In this document: positions 20,861 through 32,765 of the stretch, piece after piece
Position numbering within the stretch: position 1 is the first letter of the stretch
Layout: each line of letters opens with the position of its first letter
Position numbers and translations under genes: made by a program
Source: Lepidostoma basale
Taxonomy: Eukaryota; Arthropoda; Insecta; Trichoptera; Lepidostomatidae
DNA: 64,000 bases
Reading direction: 5' to 3'
NCBI GenBank assembly: GCA_022606425.2
Contig: JAHDVF020000840.1
Location: 682,001 to 746,000 of the forward strand
The notes under the pieces: model-generated
The model's database searches: none
The model's input: only the letters and a program-made list of their open reading frames with translations
What the model was told of the DNA's origin: nothing

Positions 20861-22085
20861 TTCATAATCATTATTTTAAACCATTGTAATTTGTAACAAA
20901 TTAAATTCAAGAAATAGTCTAAAGCTCTGTAAAATGAATACTTCAAATTAAAATAAACATGTTTTTAATAACGAAATTTCAAATTCAATAAATAATTTTG
21001 CAACAGAATGAAATAAAATGCAATAAAGAGTTTATTTATTCTGCCTACCCCTACGAAGTAGTGATAAATTAGTAAATAATTCTCATATATATTCGCTCCC
21101 ACTTTAATTTTTTATTTAAATATATCTTAAAGTTTTATCTTCAGAAAATAATCGATAAAAAAAATACCATATGCTATTGTTTTAGATGGTTAATTTCTTT
21201 AGTAACCAAACTCACTATATTTTGAAAATTATAGGCAGTAACTTTATGTAAAAACATATATATTTTAAATCAATTAAGATTAAATCTACCGTTCTTACAA
21301 TCCCCGCAGGAATGTCAGCCATTTTGATGTTGTCGGCCATTTTGATTGAATAATAATTTTCGGCCTTTCCAAGACGGAGACGGGCCTGCCCAGGTCCTCG
21401 CGATATTTACATACAGTTTGGTTGCTCCCCCCACTCCGGTTTCCAATTTATTTATCTTGCTTCTTGACCAAACAGAAAGCTTTATTCCTTGTCGTTTTTC
21501 TTTGTTCTGACGAGAAAATATTTACCCATTCACCTCCTCCCCCCGCCTGAAACAAGAGACAACCGAAACAACAATCACGAGGTTCATTAGCATATCTTTA
21601 CATTCAAAACTTGCTCCGTAAACTGATTTAATTACCTCGAGCTATTTGTATAGGTAGTGTATATTTAACCTAGTACGTATGTACACACAATACAATGTAT
21701 ATACATTTATATACACACTATATACATGCTTACAAGATGCACACATTCCAATATTACTCACACATCTAAAGACTGTAAAACTTTTTCATCTCTTGGAGAT
21801 AAGACAAGTCTAACTTACTAACTTTCTTCTGTATTCGCCATTATGTGTATTGTGGATTCATATTTAAATTTTATTTATGCACATAGTATTTTAATAACAT
21901 TTTTGCACTTTTCACAGACAGCTTTTTTTTAAATTAACTATCACGCCATTTTAATGTAATACTAGTCAGAGAGGATCGACCATCCACTGTTCTATCCTGA
22001 CATTTTATTTATTCAACCGTACCACGTTATTCTCGATCTAGCTCGATTTCGCGCTCCAATCAAAACGTTAAAAGTATATTATATG
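20860..22085. other. Unique-looking spacer with a GC-richer core
   Basis: No coding or shared repeat. 21295-21600 contains two AGCCATTTTGATG/GGCCATTTTGATT motifs and a GC-richer block (CCAAGACGGAGACGGGCCTG). 21655-21730 holds TATATACA-type short repeats. A tiny LINE-B end scrap occurs at 21040-21062. Confidence 0.4.
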
Positions 22086-22265
22086 AATGAAAACGTATAT
22101 TTTATAGATGTTTAATTATAATTTATGTGAATGAAATGTTTCGCCTGTCTAAGACATTATCAAATGTTGATATAATATTATCTTAGATAAGCAAAACATG
22201 TTATTAACATAAATGATCATAAAAATTGTAGAAAACAGATGTTTCCATTCATATTAATTAATGTT
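22085..22265. mobile_element. MITE-1 copy
   Basis: ATGAATGAAAACGTATATTT and GATGTTTCCATTCATATTAA are the outer arms. The inner part is TTTCGCCTGTCTAAGACATT and its decayed partner. The family tail is absent. Confidence 0.7.
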
Positions 22266-22334
22266 CATTACTGTACACATACTGACTAGTTTACCACCCC
22301 TAATCTGTATGTATATAACGGAGTCAGTTTATAT

Positions 22335-22480
22335 CAATGTCACCAGTCTATCGATGCCAGCGAGCTTGGCGCAACGTCTTGGTGTGCTTGGTCGAAGTAA
22401 AGCCAAAAAGTGGAAGTAGTAAAAAAAACATATTTTTCTTTATTTGCTATTTAAAATGAACTTCCATCAAGAGACTTCAG
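22335..22480. mobile_element. Foldback fragment of the GCCAGCGAG(C)TTGGC family
   Basis: TCGATGCCAGCGAGCTTGGC then GCAACGTC, one arm of the family also seen at 36370 and 40925. It ends with TTAAAATGAACTTCCATC, a tail shared with 52068 and 63808. Confidence 0.5.
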
Positions 22481-22496
22481 TAAAATCATCACATTA

Positions 22497-22892
22497 TTTT
22501 CTTCTTCTTCCTCTAAGTTTAGGTCGTACCTGTTTGTGATGGTGAGTTGTCCTGGGATAAAGATGTCCAGCCATCTCTTCATTTTTTGACGGCCTTCCTA
22601 GTAGTCTCTCGCTGCATGAGTCTTCATCTTTAACAATTTTTGCAATTCTTGTATTATCCATGGGGTTCACGTGGCCGTGGTTCAAAAGTGCCTCTTGCTT
22701 CTTTCTCATCTTACTATGTCCTCAACACTACAGACAGACCTTATCGTTTCATTTCTGATCCGATCTCTGAGGGTTTTGCCTGCGATGAAGCGCAGGGTTC
22801 ATATTTCTGCTACTCTAGGAAGGTTCTTAGTTGTATTGGTATCGGCTCTGACCTCCATTCCATACGTCATGATGGGGCGGACGCATGCCTTG
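22497..22892 (-). mobile_element. LINE-D copy
   Basis: The tail is the complement of TCTTCTTCTTCCTC. Upstream on the minus strand, broken frames give the TLRDRIR/VEDIVRW region and GRPSK. Candidate 7-bp duplication CACATTA at 22490-22496 and 22893-22899. Confidence 0.7.
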
Positions 22893-23001
22893 CACATTAG
22901 ATTATCTTATACGTAAATGTTACCGTTTAATACTAAATTTAGTATATTTGTAACTAAATGTGATGGCAATTATTAATTGAATTCAATACGAGTATACCTA
23001 A

Positions 23002-23565
23002 TCTTCTTCTTCTTCTTCTTCCTCAGCCTATTCCCGTCCGCTCCTGGACAAAGGCCTCCTCCATTTGCTTCCATCTCATTCTGTCCTGTGCAGACTGCAT
23101 CCAGGTTATTCCGACATGTCTGTTTAAATCATCCTTCCACCGTATTTGCGGTCGCCCTGCACTTTTCTTCGCTGGCCACGATCTCTAAGTCAGTAGTCTT
23201 CTTGTCCACTTTTCATCTGAGTTTCTGGCTACGTGACCTGCCCATTGCCATTTTAGAGTCGCCACCCGGTGGATGATGTCAGTGACCTTTGTTTTTTCTC
23301 TCACCGTATCGTTTCTGACTCTGTCTTTTAGGCTTATTCCTAACATGGCTCTTTCCATGGCTCTTTGGGTCACTCGTAGTTTCTCGGCACTTTGTTTGGA
23401 CAATGTAACAGTTTCAAGACCATAAGTACCAACTGGCAGAACGCAGGCTTCATAGACTTTTCATTTCAGGTTGATCGGTATTTTCCGGTTTTAAAGGATG
23501 TAACTCATATTTCCGAAAGCTGCCCAGCTAAGTCCAATTCTTCCTTTTAGCTCTACGGTACCTAT
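23002..23565 (-). mobile_element. LINE-C copy
   Basis: The minus strand codes for SAEKLRVTQRAMERAMLGIS, LKDRVRNDTVREKTKVTDII and LKWQWAGHVARNSDEKWTRR, then GRPQ and the EAFVQ tail in another frame, ending in (GAA)n. Candidate 7-bp duplication TACCTAA at 22995-23001 and 23566-23572. Confidence 0.8.
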
Positions 23566-23652
23566 TACCTAAGTAAAAAGATTATATAATATGAATATAT
23601 ATCAATGGCATTTTATGACATATGAATTAATATACTGGTATTTTTGTGAATG

Positions 23653-24218
23653 TATACTTATACTTGTATACGAATCCTGGATTTTCACCCATGGTGGGTG
23701 GTTAATTCAAATTTAATTGTATCTCAATAGAGACGAAGACGCAATGTCTTACGTCTTCTTCTGGTCAATTTTTTGGCATATAGATAGGAATAATACTCCA
23801 GGCGGCTTCTAAAACAATACGCTAATAGGCGATAGCCTTCGCATTGTGTTAATAAAGTAGTTTGCTAAATGCTAAAAATCATTCTCCATAGATGGCGTAA
23901 GTGGGTGGATTATATAGGTTAATCTTAAAAAGATTAACATGTGTAATCAAATCTACATAGATGGCAAATTGAAACTGACGCGTGAAGATAAGTATAGATT
24001 TGGAGTATATACGAGTATATGACTTCCAAAAATTTATCATGCATGATCATAAAAACAAAGGTGGAATGGGGAATGTTGTAATTACATAAAGCGTGCGCTT
24101 AACCCAACCAATGACAGGTCATAAGTCCTGTAAACACCTTGATCATCCATATTCAGTTTCCAGTTTGCGTCTTCGTCTCTATTGAGATACAATTAAATTT
24201 AATATACTCGTATTTGTA
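23653..24218. mobile_element. MITE-2, full-length copy
   Basis: About 566 bp. Bases 23712-23744 are the exact reverse complement of 24165-24197 (33 bp, containing ATCTCAATAGAGACGAAGAC), with looser pairing outside them. The interior carries shared blocks such as AACCCAACCAATGACAGGTC. No transposase. Confidence 0.8.
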
Positions 24219-25060
24219 AATGACCCAGTGCAACCATGATGAAATCGTTGACATACTTCAAAAACTATTCTTGAAAATGAGAAATTTTAACGATCTGTTT
24301 ATGTATAATTCAAGATTGACTTTCAACACTAGAATAAAGAATGTATGAATTAATATACTTAATATGTGTAGTAAAATAAAAATTAATCACTGACAATTGT
24401 ATTCGATTCTATAAATAAATCAAATAAATACAACTGGTTCACTCTTTAAACAGTTCTAAACACCGATTACCAAAACGTCGCATTCAGTTGAAGGAAAATT
24501 GGTGGATTTTGATTACACCAAAACCCGATTTTGAAATACCGGATACTCTTAATTAACTTAACCGAAATAGAATTAACGATAACGATATTTGAATTTAAAT
24601 CGATCGGAACGTTTATTCGACAATTTTGAAAACGGCTTTCACTGTCGCCAGCATATTGTGTTGGGTAATTCAACCAAATTTAATGTAATATCATCAATTA
24701 TAGCGAAACCAACCCCTGCACCTCCACCCTTATCCCCCCGCTCATCCACTCCCCCCTGCCATCATCCGCTCCCTTCTCTCCTGACTCCCACAGCAGCCAT
24801 GTTAATAATCTATTGAATACTAAATCATCAATCACCCATTTTGTTTTGGAGAATCAAAAACATTTGAATAACAATTTGTATTCTCCAGAGTTCAGTTCCT
24901 TCCTAATTCAAATTTTCTATGAATATTTTGATACATTAATTTTGTTTCTACAATATACAATATTGGATATTGACTTTCGAAATCAAAATAGCGTCGTTAA
25001 AAAATAACAAAACGTTGCGTTGCCACAGTTTTATTAGCAATGCTTGAAATTCGCATTTTC
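24219..25060. other. AT-rich spacer
   Basis: Unique sequence. A C-rich low-complexity patch (ACCCCTGCACCTCCACCC region, 24711-24790) gives a proline-rich frame that is not a credible gene. Confidence 0.4.
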
Positions 25061-25065
25061 TTGGT

Positions 25066-25528
25066 AGTTAACTAACTAACTTACCATCACGCTGTCTCCC
25101 CAAAGGGGTAGGCAGAAAGAATGGACTGACACATTTTTCTTTCCTGACATATTTCTCTCGCTTCCTCAACATTCATACATCGTGTCATGCACGCGCGTCG
25201 ATTTCTCTGACTCCTCACATGGCCGACATTCAATATTTGATTTATTTGATCGTGCCACGTTTTCCTCGGTCTTCCTCTATTTCTGGTTCCATTTACATCA
25301 TTAACATATAATTTTTTTACCATTCTTTCTTCATTCATTCTTTCCAAATGTCCAAACCATCTTAATGATCCTTTCATTATTTTGTTCATGACACCATCAT
25401 TCGCACCGCATTCACTTCTTATATTTTCATTCGACACTCTATCATACACAGAGTATGCACACATTCGTCTAAGAGATCTCATTTCTACTGCATTTATTCT
25501 ACTTTCATCCTTCTTTTGCCAGTTGCAA
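25066..25528 (-). mobile_element. LINE-B copy, good coding
   Basis: The minus strand is open from about 25482 to 25087. It codes for SLRRMCAYSVYDRVSNENI, GSLRWFGHLERMNEERMVK, the RGRPRKTWHDQINQ block and ILSAYPFGETA, followed by the GTGATGGTAAG terminus and TTAG units. It lies head-to-head with the copy at 25555. Confidence 0.85.
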
Positions 25529-25554
25529 TCTTGGGAGTTTATTTATTTAAATTG

Positions 25555-26385
25555 TTAATGGCTGACAGTAGAGAAAATTTGCAAATCTTAGTGTCAAGGA
25601 TGTATGAAGCATGCAAAAAGAGTGACTTGGTGATGAATATGTCTAAATCTAAAGGAATGGTTTTCGAGAAAGAAGAATGTATGACGATTTGTGATATAAG
25701 TGCGATGGGCGAGAAATTAGAGCAAGTTACCGAATTTACGTATCTGGGAAGTATGTTTACAAGAGACGGAAAAATGGAGAAAGGCATCGAAAGAAGGCCT
25801 GGTGCTGGGAAATAAATAAATGGCGCACTCAAAGTCATTACTGCAAATAGAAATATATCCACAGAAGCAAAGATGGCAGTACACAATGGAGATCTAGTGC
25901 CAACCCTCATGTATAGAAGTGAAGCTTGGAGCTGGCAAAATAAGGATGAAAGCAGGATAAACGCCGTAGAAATGAGATCACTAAGAAGAATGTGCGGGAA
26001 AACGTTGTATGATAGAATACCGAATATTGAAATAAGAGAGAAATGTAAGGCAGATGAATGCATCGTGGATAAAATTAAAAAAGGATCCCTGAGATGGTTT
26101 GGACATATGGAACGAATGGATGAGAGTAGAATGATTAAAAAGTTGTACACAAGCAGCGTGAGTGGAAAAAGAAGCCGAGGACGACCGAGGAAAACATGGC
26201 ATGACCAAATTAATCAATTAATAAAAGGCGGCCACATTCGAAGTCGAAATAATCAACGTGCGTGCATGGTACGATGTATGAATGTAGAGGAAGCCCGAGA
26301 GGTATGCCAGGACAGAAAATTGTGGCGATCCATCTTCTCTGCCTAACCCTCCGGGGAAATGGCGTGATGGTTAGTTAGTTAGTTT
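25555..26385 (+). mobile_element. LINE-B subfamily 2 copy
   Basis: Begins just after the YADD motif (MADSRENLQILVSRMYEA). The frame stops at 25813 and reopens at 25873 with TLMYRSEAWSWQNKDESR, MCGKTLYDRIPNIEIREKC, KKGSLRWFGHMERMDES, SSVSGKRSRGRPRKTWHDQ and REVCQDRKLWRSIFSA. The end is GGGGAAATGGCGTGATGG plus (TTAG)3. Two stops show it is dead. Confidence 0.85.
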
Positions 26386-26389
26386 AAAA

Positions 26390-27585
26390 TATTTCTTGAA
26401 ATGTTGATAGAAAAAACATCTGTAAAAAACGTCTGTCTTATTAGAAGTTTTATTTTGTGAACGTAAAGCTACATATCTTCGGCGTAATAAAAAAAATTAT
26501 ATATTTGGCACAGGTTCTTTTTTCTTATTTAAAAGTTTTTTTAAATGATATTACGCAAAATATTTTAAATTACCCCATTTAAATATGACAGTACTTAAGT
26601 ACTATTTTACACTTTTTACGATTAATTTCTTCATGTCTCGTTTCATGGCGTGCTGTCACAATTCATGAGGTGTTCGGTCGTTATTTATCATTGGTTTGTC
26701 ATTTGCTAACTTGACCATGTCGCACTTCCGTAACAGGGTGCGCGCGCAGCTCTTAATTTTAACGTCTACTAAACGCGCCAAAAGATAACTTCAAAAATAT
26801 TACCAGTGCGATTAATTCTAAAGTAAATAAATTAACTAAATGAACTAACCGCTAGTTGCTCGTACCTCTTTATTTGATATTATGGTAAATACTAAACAAA
26901 AATTGGTATCTCAGAAAAGCTTCAAAGACAAAGTTTTGTAAGCTCCCCGAGCTTACGAATAATGTTATCCCGACGTTCATTAGGGCCCCATACACGGAGG
27001 GAAAGCAATCAGATAAGTAGTCATTTGAATTATTCCTTATTAATACACAATTTTGTGGCTTACGTGATTCCTAATTGTTCAAGTAAACTACATTTACTCA
27101 TGTTTGCGAAGTTTTAGCCATTTGATCGACTGCTGGATACTACAAAAAGAAACGAATCCACGATTTAAAAATTTTAAACATGGATATTTGTATCGAAATT
27201 TACTAAGAATATTCAATAAACTGCTGACAGTATCACTGAATATTTACTAAAAATTATCGGTGTGTCAATTCATCAATTATAAATCGACACATTAAAGATA
27301 ATATAATGGCTGAATTTTCAAATGAAGAACTAACTTTGTGGTGAGATAGTTTATATACTAGTATTGCCCTGATAAAGCTAAGGTACAAGCGAAACTAATT
27401 GGCGTCAAGCACTATTAAAATTCTGTGGTTAGTAATGTTTATTTATTTTATATATTTATTCATTTGAAATAATGATTCTTAAACTTCAGGTATTCACACT
27501 GTAAAAAATTGTAATTTTTAATTCTTTAATCAATTTTAATCGAGTTTTTTTGTTTATTTTAATCAGTTTTTTAAGAAAAAATACT
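26390..27585. other. AT-rich spacer
   Basis: Unique sequence with a GC-richer part at 26640-26770. Possible decayed MITE-1 arm at 26380-26480 (AACGTCTGTCTTATTAGAAG). No coding. Confidence 0.4.
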
Positions 27586-27586
27586 T

Positions 27587-28115
27587 ATTTATTGTTTCTT
27601 GAACAAAGATGTAAAACTCCTACTAACTAACCATCACGCCGTTTCCCCGGAGGGGTGGGTAGAGAGGATGGACCGCCATACCGCTCTGTCCTGACATACC
27701 TCTCTAGATTTCAGTACATTCAAACATCGTAACATACACTCTCGTCTATTTTTCCGACTTCCAGTATTTTATTAATTTGGTCACGCCATGCTTTCCTTGG
27801 TCTTCCGCGGCTTCTTTTTCCACTTACACTGCTTGTATACAACATTTTAACCATTCTTCTTTCGTCCATTCATTTTATATGTCCAAACCATCTTAGGGAT
27901 CATTTTTTTAATTTTACTTGTGATGCATGTATCAGTCTTACATTTTTTCCTTATTTCGTCGTCAGGTATTCGTATTAAATAATTGATACGAATGAAAAAG
28001 ACTGTTTTCTAGAAGTTCGATACTGCTTAATCAATATTTAGCAATACCTTAGAATGGCAAAAGATGTCATTCCCATAAAGTATAATAAAACTTCTAGAAA
28101 ACAGACGTTTTATAA
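27587..28115. mobile_element. MITE-1 split by LINE-B
   Basis: 27587-27612 holds the tail complement (ATTGTTTCTTGAACAAAGAT GTAAAACTCC). 27967-28115 resumes with ATTAAATAATTGATACGAAT and both arms (CTAGAAGTTCG and AACTTCTAGAAAACAGACG). Confidence 0.75.
27613..27966 (-). mobile_element. LINE-B subfamily 2 inserted in MITE-1
   Basis: CTAACTAACCATCACGCCGT to the antisense of KRSRG, SLRWFGHM and CKADxC coding. Inserted exactly between ACTCC and ATTAAATAATT of the MITE. No clear target duplication. Confidence 0.8.
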
Positions 28116-28119
28116 AACC

Positions 28120-28685
28120 CGTATGATCGGTAAAACGATATACACCGTTTTTATCGTCTTCTACACATGTAGAGATAAGTGAACTCAAAAAATTATCAAA
28201 CAATTCATTTTTAGGTATTTCCACTGTTTTGATAAATCAAATAATTAAATCACTTGTATTCGTTTTATAACAAATGTGTCAGAGAGTAAAAATATGCTTA
28301 TTTAAGCAATTTTCGAAATTGTGCTTCGTATATTGTTCGCTAAGGTTAACCCAACACACATTAGTGTTATTGCCAGTTTAATCCTTGTGTTATTATTGTC
28401 GCTATCTAAAATTTAACTCGATAATTTGTTGAAGGGCATTATCACAGGGAGCTGGGGAAGGAGGCAAAGGGCCGGTATGATGTTCAAATCTAATATTTAT
28501 GCGAAGAAAGTTACCTAGAAAACTTTTAAGCTTAAATTTAGTTATGGTATAATTTGATATTTTTATGATTAATATTATGACTGTACGTCTATAGAGTATT
28601 AATCAGTTCGTATATCAACCCATGTAGATTCAAATGAAATAATAATATGTGAAGTACGGAAAACCAATCTGATTAGATCTGAGAC
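28120..28685. other. AT-rich spacer
   Basis: No coding or shared repeat recognised. Confidence 0.35.
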
Positions 28686-29195
28686 AAATCTGCATTTCTA
28701 ATTCTGCTGCTTCTCTTTCTTCCTTGTTGTAGACCTATGTGGTCTGTTCTTCAGAGTGTTGCTCCTCCTGTGAGGTAGATTCCCATCTGTCCTTCCATCT
28801 TTTATGAGGTCTTTCACGAGGACGAGTCCCATGAGGCTGATTATGTAATGCAATATAGGGAAGTCTAGTGGTGTCCATTATTTGAACACGCCCGTACCAG
28901 TCCCTTTTTTGCTATCTGCTCCATCTAATTATATCATCAACCTCACATATCTCTCTGATTCTGGTATTCCTCACGAGATCTTTCAGTGTCTTACCTGCTA
29001 TCGTCCTCAGTGTCTTCATTTCGGAAGTCCTCAAAACTTATTTGGTCCTTACTATGTCTGCCCTTGCTTCGACGCCATATGTTACTATTGGTCTTATGCA
29101 TGCTTTATAGATTCTCATCTTACTCTTAATGGCCATGTCTTTGTTTTTCCATATTGTGGATTTTAGAGCCCCAGAGATTGCAGCTGCCTTGTAAG
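28685..29195 (-). mobile_element. LINE-D copy
   Basis: The minus strand has the (R)MKTLRTIAGKTLKDLV-like block, REICEVDDIIRW and the HDEPHGTRPRERPHKRW-like tail in broken frames, ending in GAAGAAAGAGAAGCAGCAG. Same family as 22497, 43600 and 53012. Confidence 0.75.
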
Positions 29196-29505
29196 TAAGC
29201 ATTTCTAAGTTACAAGAAAAAATATAATGTACGAAGACTTTACGAACAGTATAATTGGACTGTAAATAATATTTTAAAAAGTGTCACTAATGTGGTGTAC
29301 GCTTTAGAAAAGAAAATTTAAAATTAGAATCATGATAGAACAAATATAATAGGAAACAAAAGCGTGCTTATTTAAAAAAGACCAATTTTTACAAACTTGC
29401 TTCGGGAAAACCTAGCCCTATTTGATATTAAATATAAATATAAATGATTATTTTTTCGAACGTGAATAGACTAGCTCCGAATGTTTTATTTAAAAATTTG
29501 TAGGG

Positions 29506-29600
29506 TGGATGGTCTAAGGAACAGAACGCTTGCCCCCTGATCCAAGGGACATGGGTTCAAGCCTGGACACGACTCGATTCCTTATTCAAAACAAAGAGCT
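29506..29600 (+). repeat. Possible tRNA-like SINE head
   Basis: GGGTGGATGGTCTAAGGAAC resembles a box A and GGGTTCAAGCCTGG a box B about 45 bp later. The folding is imperfect and no tail is recognised, so this is a weak call. Confidence 0.3.
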
Positions 29601-29679
29601 ATTACTGCTAAGTTAGGAGGTAGTCTAATAAATTCTAATACCTTTGAATTAAATCCTTACAGTTACTCTTTTATAATTT

Positions 29680-30072
29680 GTGAGAAAACGATATGTGATA
29701 TAATACTGAACGACGAAATAAGGAAAATATGTTAGGCAGATGATTGCATCATAAGTAATGTTAAAAAAGGATCCCTGAGATGGTTTGGAAATATAGAACG
29801 AATGGGCGAGAGAAGAATGGTTAAAATGTTGTATACAAGCAGTGTGAGTAGAAAGAGAAGCCGGGGAAGACCAAGGAAAGCATGGCATGACCAAACTAAT
29901 CAAATACTGAAAGGCGGCCACATTCGAAGTCGGAAAAATCGCCGAGCGTGCATGTTACGATGCAGGAATGAAGAAAAAAAATCTACAGAGGTATGTCAAG
30001 ACAGAACATAATAGCGGTCCATCCTCTCTGCCTACCTCTCCGGGGAAACGGCGTGATGGTGAGTTAGTTATC
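29680..30072 (+). mobile_element. LINE-B subfamily 2 copy
   Basis: Coding in broken frames: IILNDEIRKIC, KKGSLRWFGNIERMGERR, SSVSRKRSRGRPRKAWHDQ, KGGHIRSRKNRRACMLRC. Ends CGGGGAAACGGCGTGATGGT. Confidence 0.8.
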
Positions 30073-30154
30073 TTTTTACGCTTTTATAATACATAAATGT
30101 TTAAAAATGGGGAATTTGTGAAAATATGAATTAATTTATTGTATTTCTATTTTT

Positions 30155-30298
30155 CTTTTTTATACACGTTGTATTTACAACACTTTTATTGAAAATAAAA
30201 TTATATAGACATGTTTCGGACGAACAGTCCTTCTTCAGTAAAGTTACATATAATTTTATTTTTACTAATAGTGTTGTTAATACAAAGTGTATAAAAAG
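30155..30298. mobile_element. Long inverted repeat with a hammerhead-like apex
   Basis: Arms CTTTTTTATACACGTTGTAT-type (left) and ACAAAGTGTATAAAAAGG (right) and a perfect 13-bp inner helix (30194-30206 with 30248-30260) surround the apex. On the minus strand the apex reads CTGAAGA, A, GGAC, loop, GTCC, GAAA, CATGTC. See the ncRNA entry for the core. Confidence 0.7.
30194..30260 (-). ncRNA. Hammerhead-ribozyme-like core
   Basis: Minus strand: CUGAAGA (30238-30232), one unpaired A, stem II GGAC/GUCC (4 bp, 5-nt loop), GAAA (30217-30214), palindromic ACAUGU as minimal stem III, then C at 30208 as the expected cleavage base. Stem I is the 13-bp perfect helix plus an internal loop. All invariant hammerhead core bases are present. 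The extra A before stem II departs from the classical flush stem, so self-cleavage is a prediction, not shown. Confidence 0.5.
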
Positions 30299-30299
30299 G

Positions 30300-31200
30300 A
30301 AAAATAGAAATATACCACCATAACAACACGAAGTATGGCGTATATAGAAGTAATTTATTTTATTTCTGGCATTTTACATTTTGAGGTTATTTTATCCAAT
30401 AAAGTTTTGATATTCGTTATTTTATTACAAATTTATAAAACAAAGTGATGGCATATTATTAATATTCCGTTGTTATTATTATTTGCATTAACTTACATAG
30501 TAGTTTTAATGCATTTTGCAATCTTGAAAAAGTATGTTGAAAAAAACATCAATATTCATTAATAATGCGTAAGTATCAGTTTACTGAGAATCCCACAAAT
30601 GTAAGTATAAAAACGAGCACACTTTTGTTTTAAAAAATGCCCATCAAATGCGACGTATCTCATAACACGGCCCTTTTAGTAGGCATGTAAATAGGTTCCT
30701 TTATGAATGCCTTTCACTCGACAAAAAAACATTTGAAATGGTTATGAAAGTGATATATTCCCCCATTGAAGCGTATGTAACGGTGTAATATTGGCAGCCC
30801 TGGCTTATGTAATGACACACTAAAGCATTCCCCATTTCCCCGCCCATAAACTTTTCATAGACCCTAAAATAATGAATAAATCGCGCCTGTCGTAACGTAA
30901 AACGAACCGTGTCGCCATTTTGTTCCAATGAAAGTTTTATATGACTCCATTTTAATGATACTCTTGATATCGCTACAATTGATACAATATTCGATACATA
31001 ATAACAATGGACGTGTATTGCTTGAAGGATAAAACAAAACACGTATCACAACAGAACTCTGATTTTATGTTCTATTCCTTAAAACGTAACATGTATATTA
31101 TAAAACGTTCGATAAGCTATTTTTTTGATTAGATGTTTTTAACATATAATATTTTTTATAAATAAGTATATATAAAAAGAACGTTTATTTTAGATGTACA
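30300..31200. other. Spacer with possible conserved block
   Basis: Unique. 30640-30960 is GC-richer (GGCAGCCCTGGCTTATGTAA, CCCCATTTCCCCGCCC). The short minus-strand frames there show no domain. Confidence 0.4.
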
Positions 31201-31204
31201 AATT

Positions 31205-31480
31205 ATAAACGTATGGCGTTAACCTCGTGGAATTCCGTAATGATGAATATTTTATTTATTAATTTAAATACAATTTTTCCCAATTTATTTTTGTCGACAT
31301 GTTTCGAAGAAGATTTGCACCTAAATCATCGTGACAACAATATAAACTACTATATATCGTGTACCAGTTTATACTGTTCCCTCGTCAAGGAAGGTGTAAA
31401 ACCTTCGAAATATGTAGAGAACAAACTCAAAAGTGGAAAAAAACAGTGTTTAATTTCATATAAATTATACAAATTGATAT
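31205..31480. mobile_element. Foldback family K copy (two hammerhead-like arms)
   Basis: Begins GGCGTTAACCTCGTGGAATTCC and ends near AACAGTGTTTAATTTCAT. Minus arm at 31294-31334 (CATGTTTCGAAGAAGATTTG) and plus arm at 31381-31417 (GGAAGGTGTAAAACCTTCGA then AATATGT). Other copies: 35960-36150 and 56212-56510; fragments at 49480 and 61560. Confidence 0.65.
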
Positions 31481-31624
31481 AACTATGAACTATTTAATAA
31501 TCACTAAAGTAAATACAGCAGTTCTTCGCCAAAAGATTAATAATATTGTGTTTCGTGAAGAGCTCTAATTTAACAAGTTAATACTATAAGAAAGTAAATA
31601 AATAAATAGGTAAATAAATAAAAA

Positions 31625-31905
31625 CCGATAGGGTCAGTAATGCAGACGAACTACAGAGAGCCAGAGCCAATAGAGAGCTGTTGTCGAGCGTGAAAATTAG
31701 AAAGGTCTCATATTTGGGTCATGTGCTAAAAGGAGGAAAATACCACCTCCTTCAACTGATATTGTTGGGTTAAGTGGAGGGATGTCGGGAGTTGGTAAAA
31801 GGCAGCTGTCCTAGCTGCGGAACATCAAAGAGTGGACAGGAATAACAAGAGTTCAGAAACTGTTCTAAGTGGCGCAGGATAGAGATGCCTTTTTTGCAGT
31901 GATCG
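31625..31905 (+). mobile_element. LINE-F C-terminal fragment
   Basis: RVSNADELQRARANRELLSS, KIRKVSYLGHVLKGGKYHLL, then a broken G..W block and SGQE, ending in AAGAAGAAGAAAAAATAAAT. The SYLGHVL motif marks another LINE family. Several stops. Confidence 0.65.
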
Positions 31906-32040
31906 CCAACGTTGGGAGGACCTTACACGGCACCGTAAGAAGAAGAAAAAATAAATAAATGCCAAACAGGATCAGAAAACATATGAAAACATATTTCAAT
32001 AATCTTATAGAAGCAGTATCTAAACTCGTATCTTCTTCTT

Positions 32041-32380
32041 GTTCTGTCACACCTCCGTGGTGCATTGGGCCTCAAGGAATCTTCTCCACCCGACTCTATC
32101 GCATGCCTGATGCTTAACATCATCCCAAGTGAGGCCTGCTGCCTTAACCTCGTCCTGCAGGGTTCTTCTCCAGGTGGCTCTATGTCTGCCTCGCTTACTC
32201 TTTCCCCCCATAGGGGACCAGTCTAGTGCGCCCTGAGCGATGCAGGCTGGGTTCCATCTCAGAGTGTGACCGATCCACTGCCATTTGCGCCTAGCGACTT
32301 GTTCTCTAATTGGCTTTTCGCCTGCCATGGTCCAGAGAATGGCATTTGACACTGTTTGGGGCCAATAGATTTTGAATATT
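32041..32380 (-). mobile_element. LINE-E C-terminal fragment
   Basis: The minus strand is open for about 110 codons: GEKPIREQVARRKWQWIGHT, LRWNPACIAQGALDWSPMG, KSKRGRHRATWRRTLQDEV and ACDRVGWRRFLEAQC. This is the tail of a LINE ORF2 of the type with RKWRWIGHTLR. Ends in (GAA)n. Only one copy in the window, with good coding, so it may be recent. Confidence 0.75.
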
Positions 32381-32765
32381 GAGCGAAGGCACCTATTTAT
32401 AAACACACACAAACAGAAGAAGGAGAAGTTTATAAATTATAACATATTTGTACCTTGGTTATACGCTATGATTGTCGAAAATAATTCATTCCTATTTGAT
32501 TATCGAATTATCGATTATTCGAACGTGTGATTAGATTAGTTAGAAAAAACACTTAAACTTTTATAAACAACATTAATGCACGTGTCTAGTTATACTATAA
32601 TTATGGTAACACAATGGGAAAAAAGTTTCTTAGACATAATATTATTGTACTGGTGGACAAAAACACTAAATTAACATGTTAATGCCAAGTTCTACAATAC
32701 AAAACATTTACAACCACCTACCAGTGTATAATTTCAACCATAAAACCAATTAAAACAGCATTTTG

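Noticed and set aside
22640..22916. Two overlapping plus-strand frames as host exons
   Set aside because: They are antisense to the LINE-D copy at 22497-22892.
24589..24816. Proline-rich protein
   Set aside because: The proline run comes from a C-rich low-complexity patch, with no start context or conserved domain.
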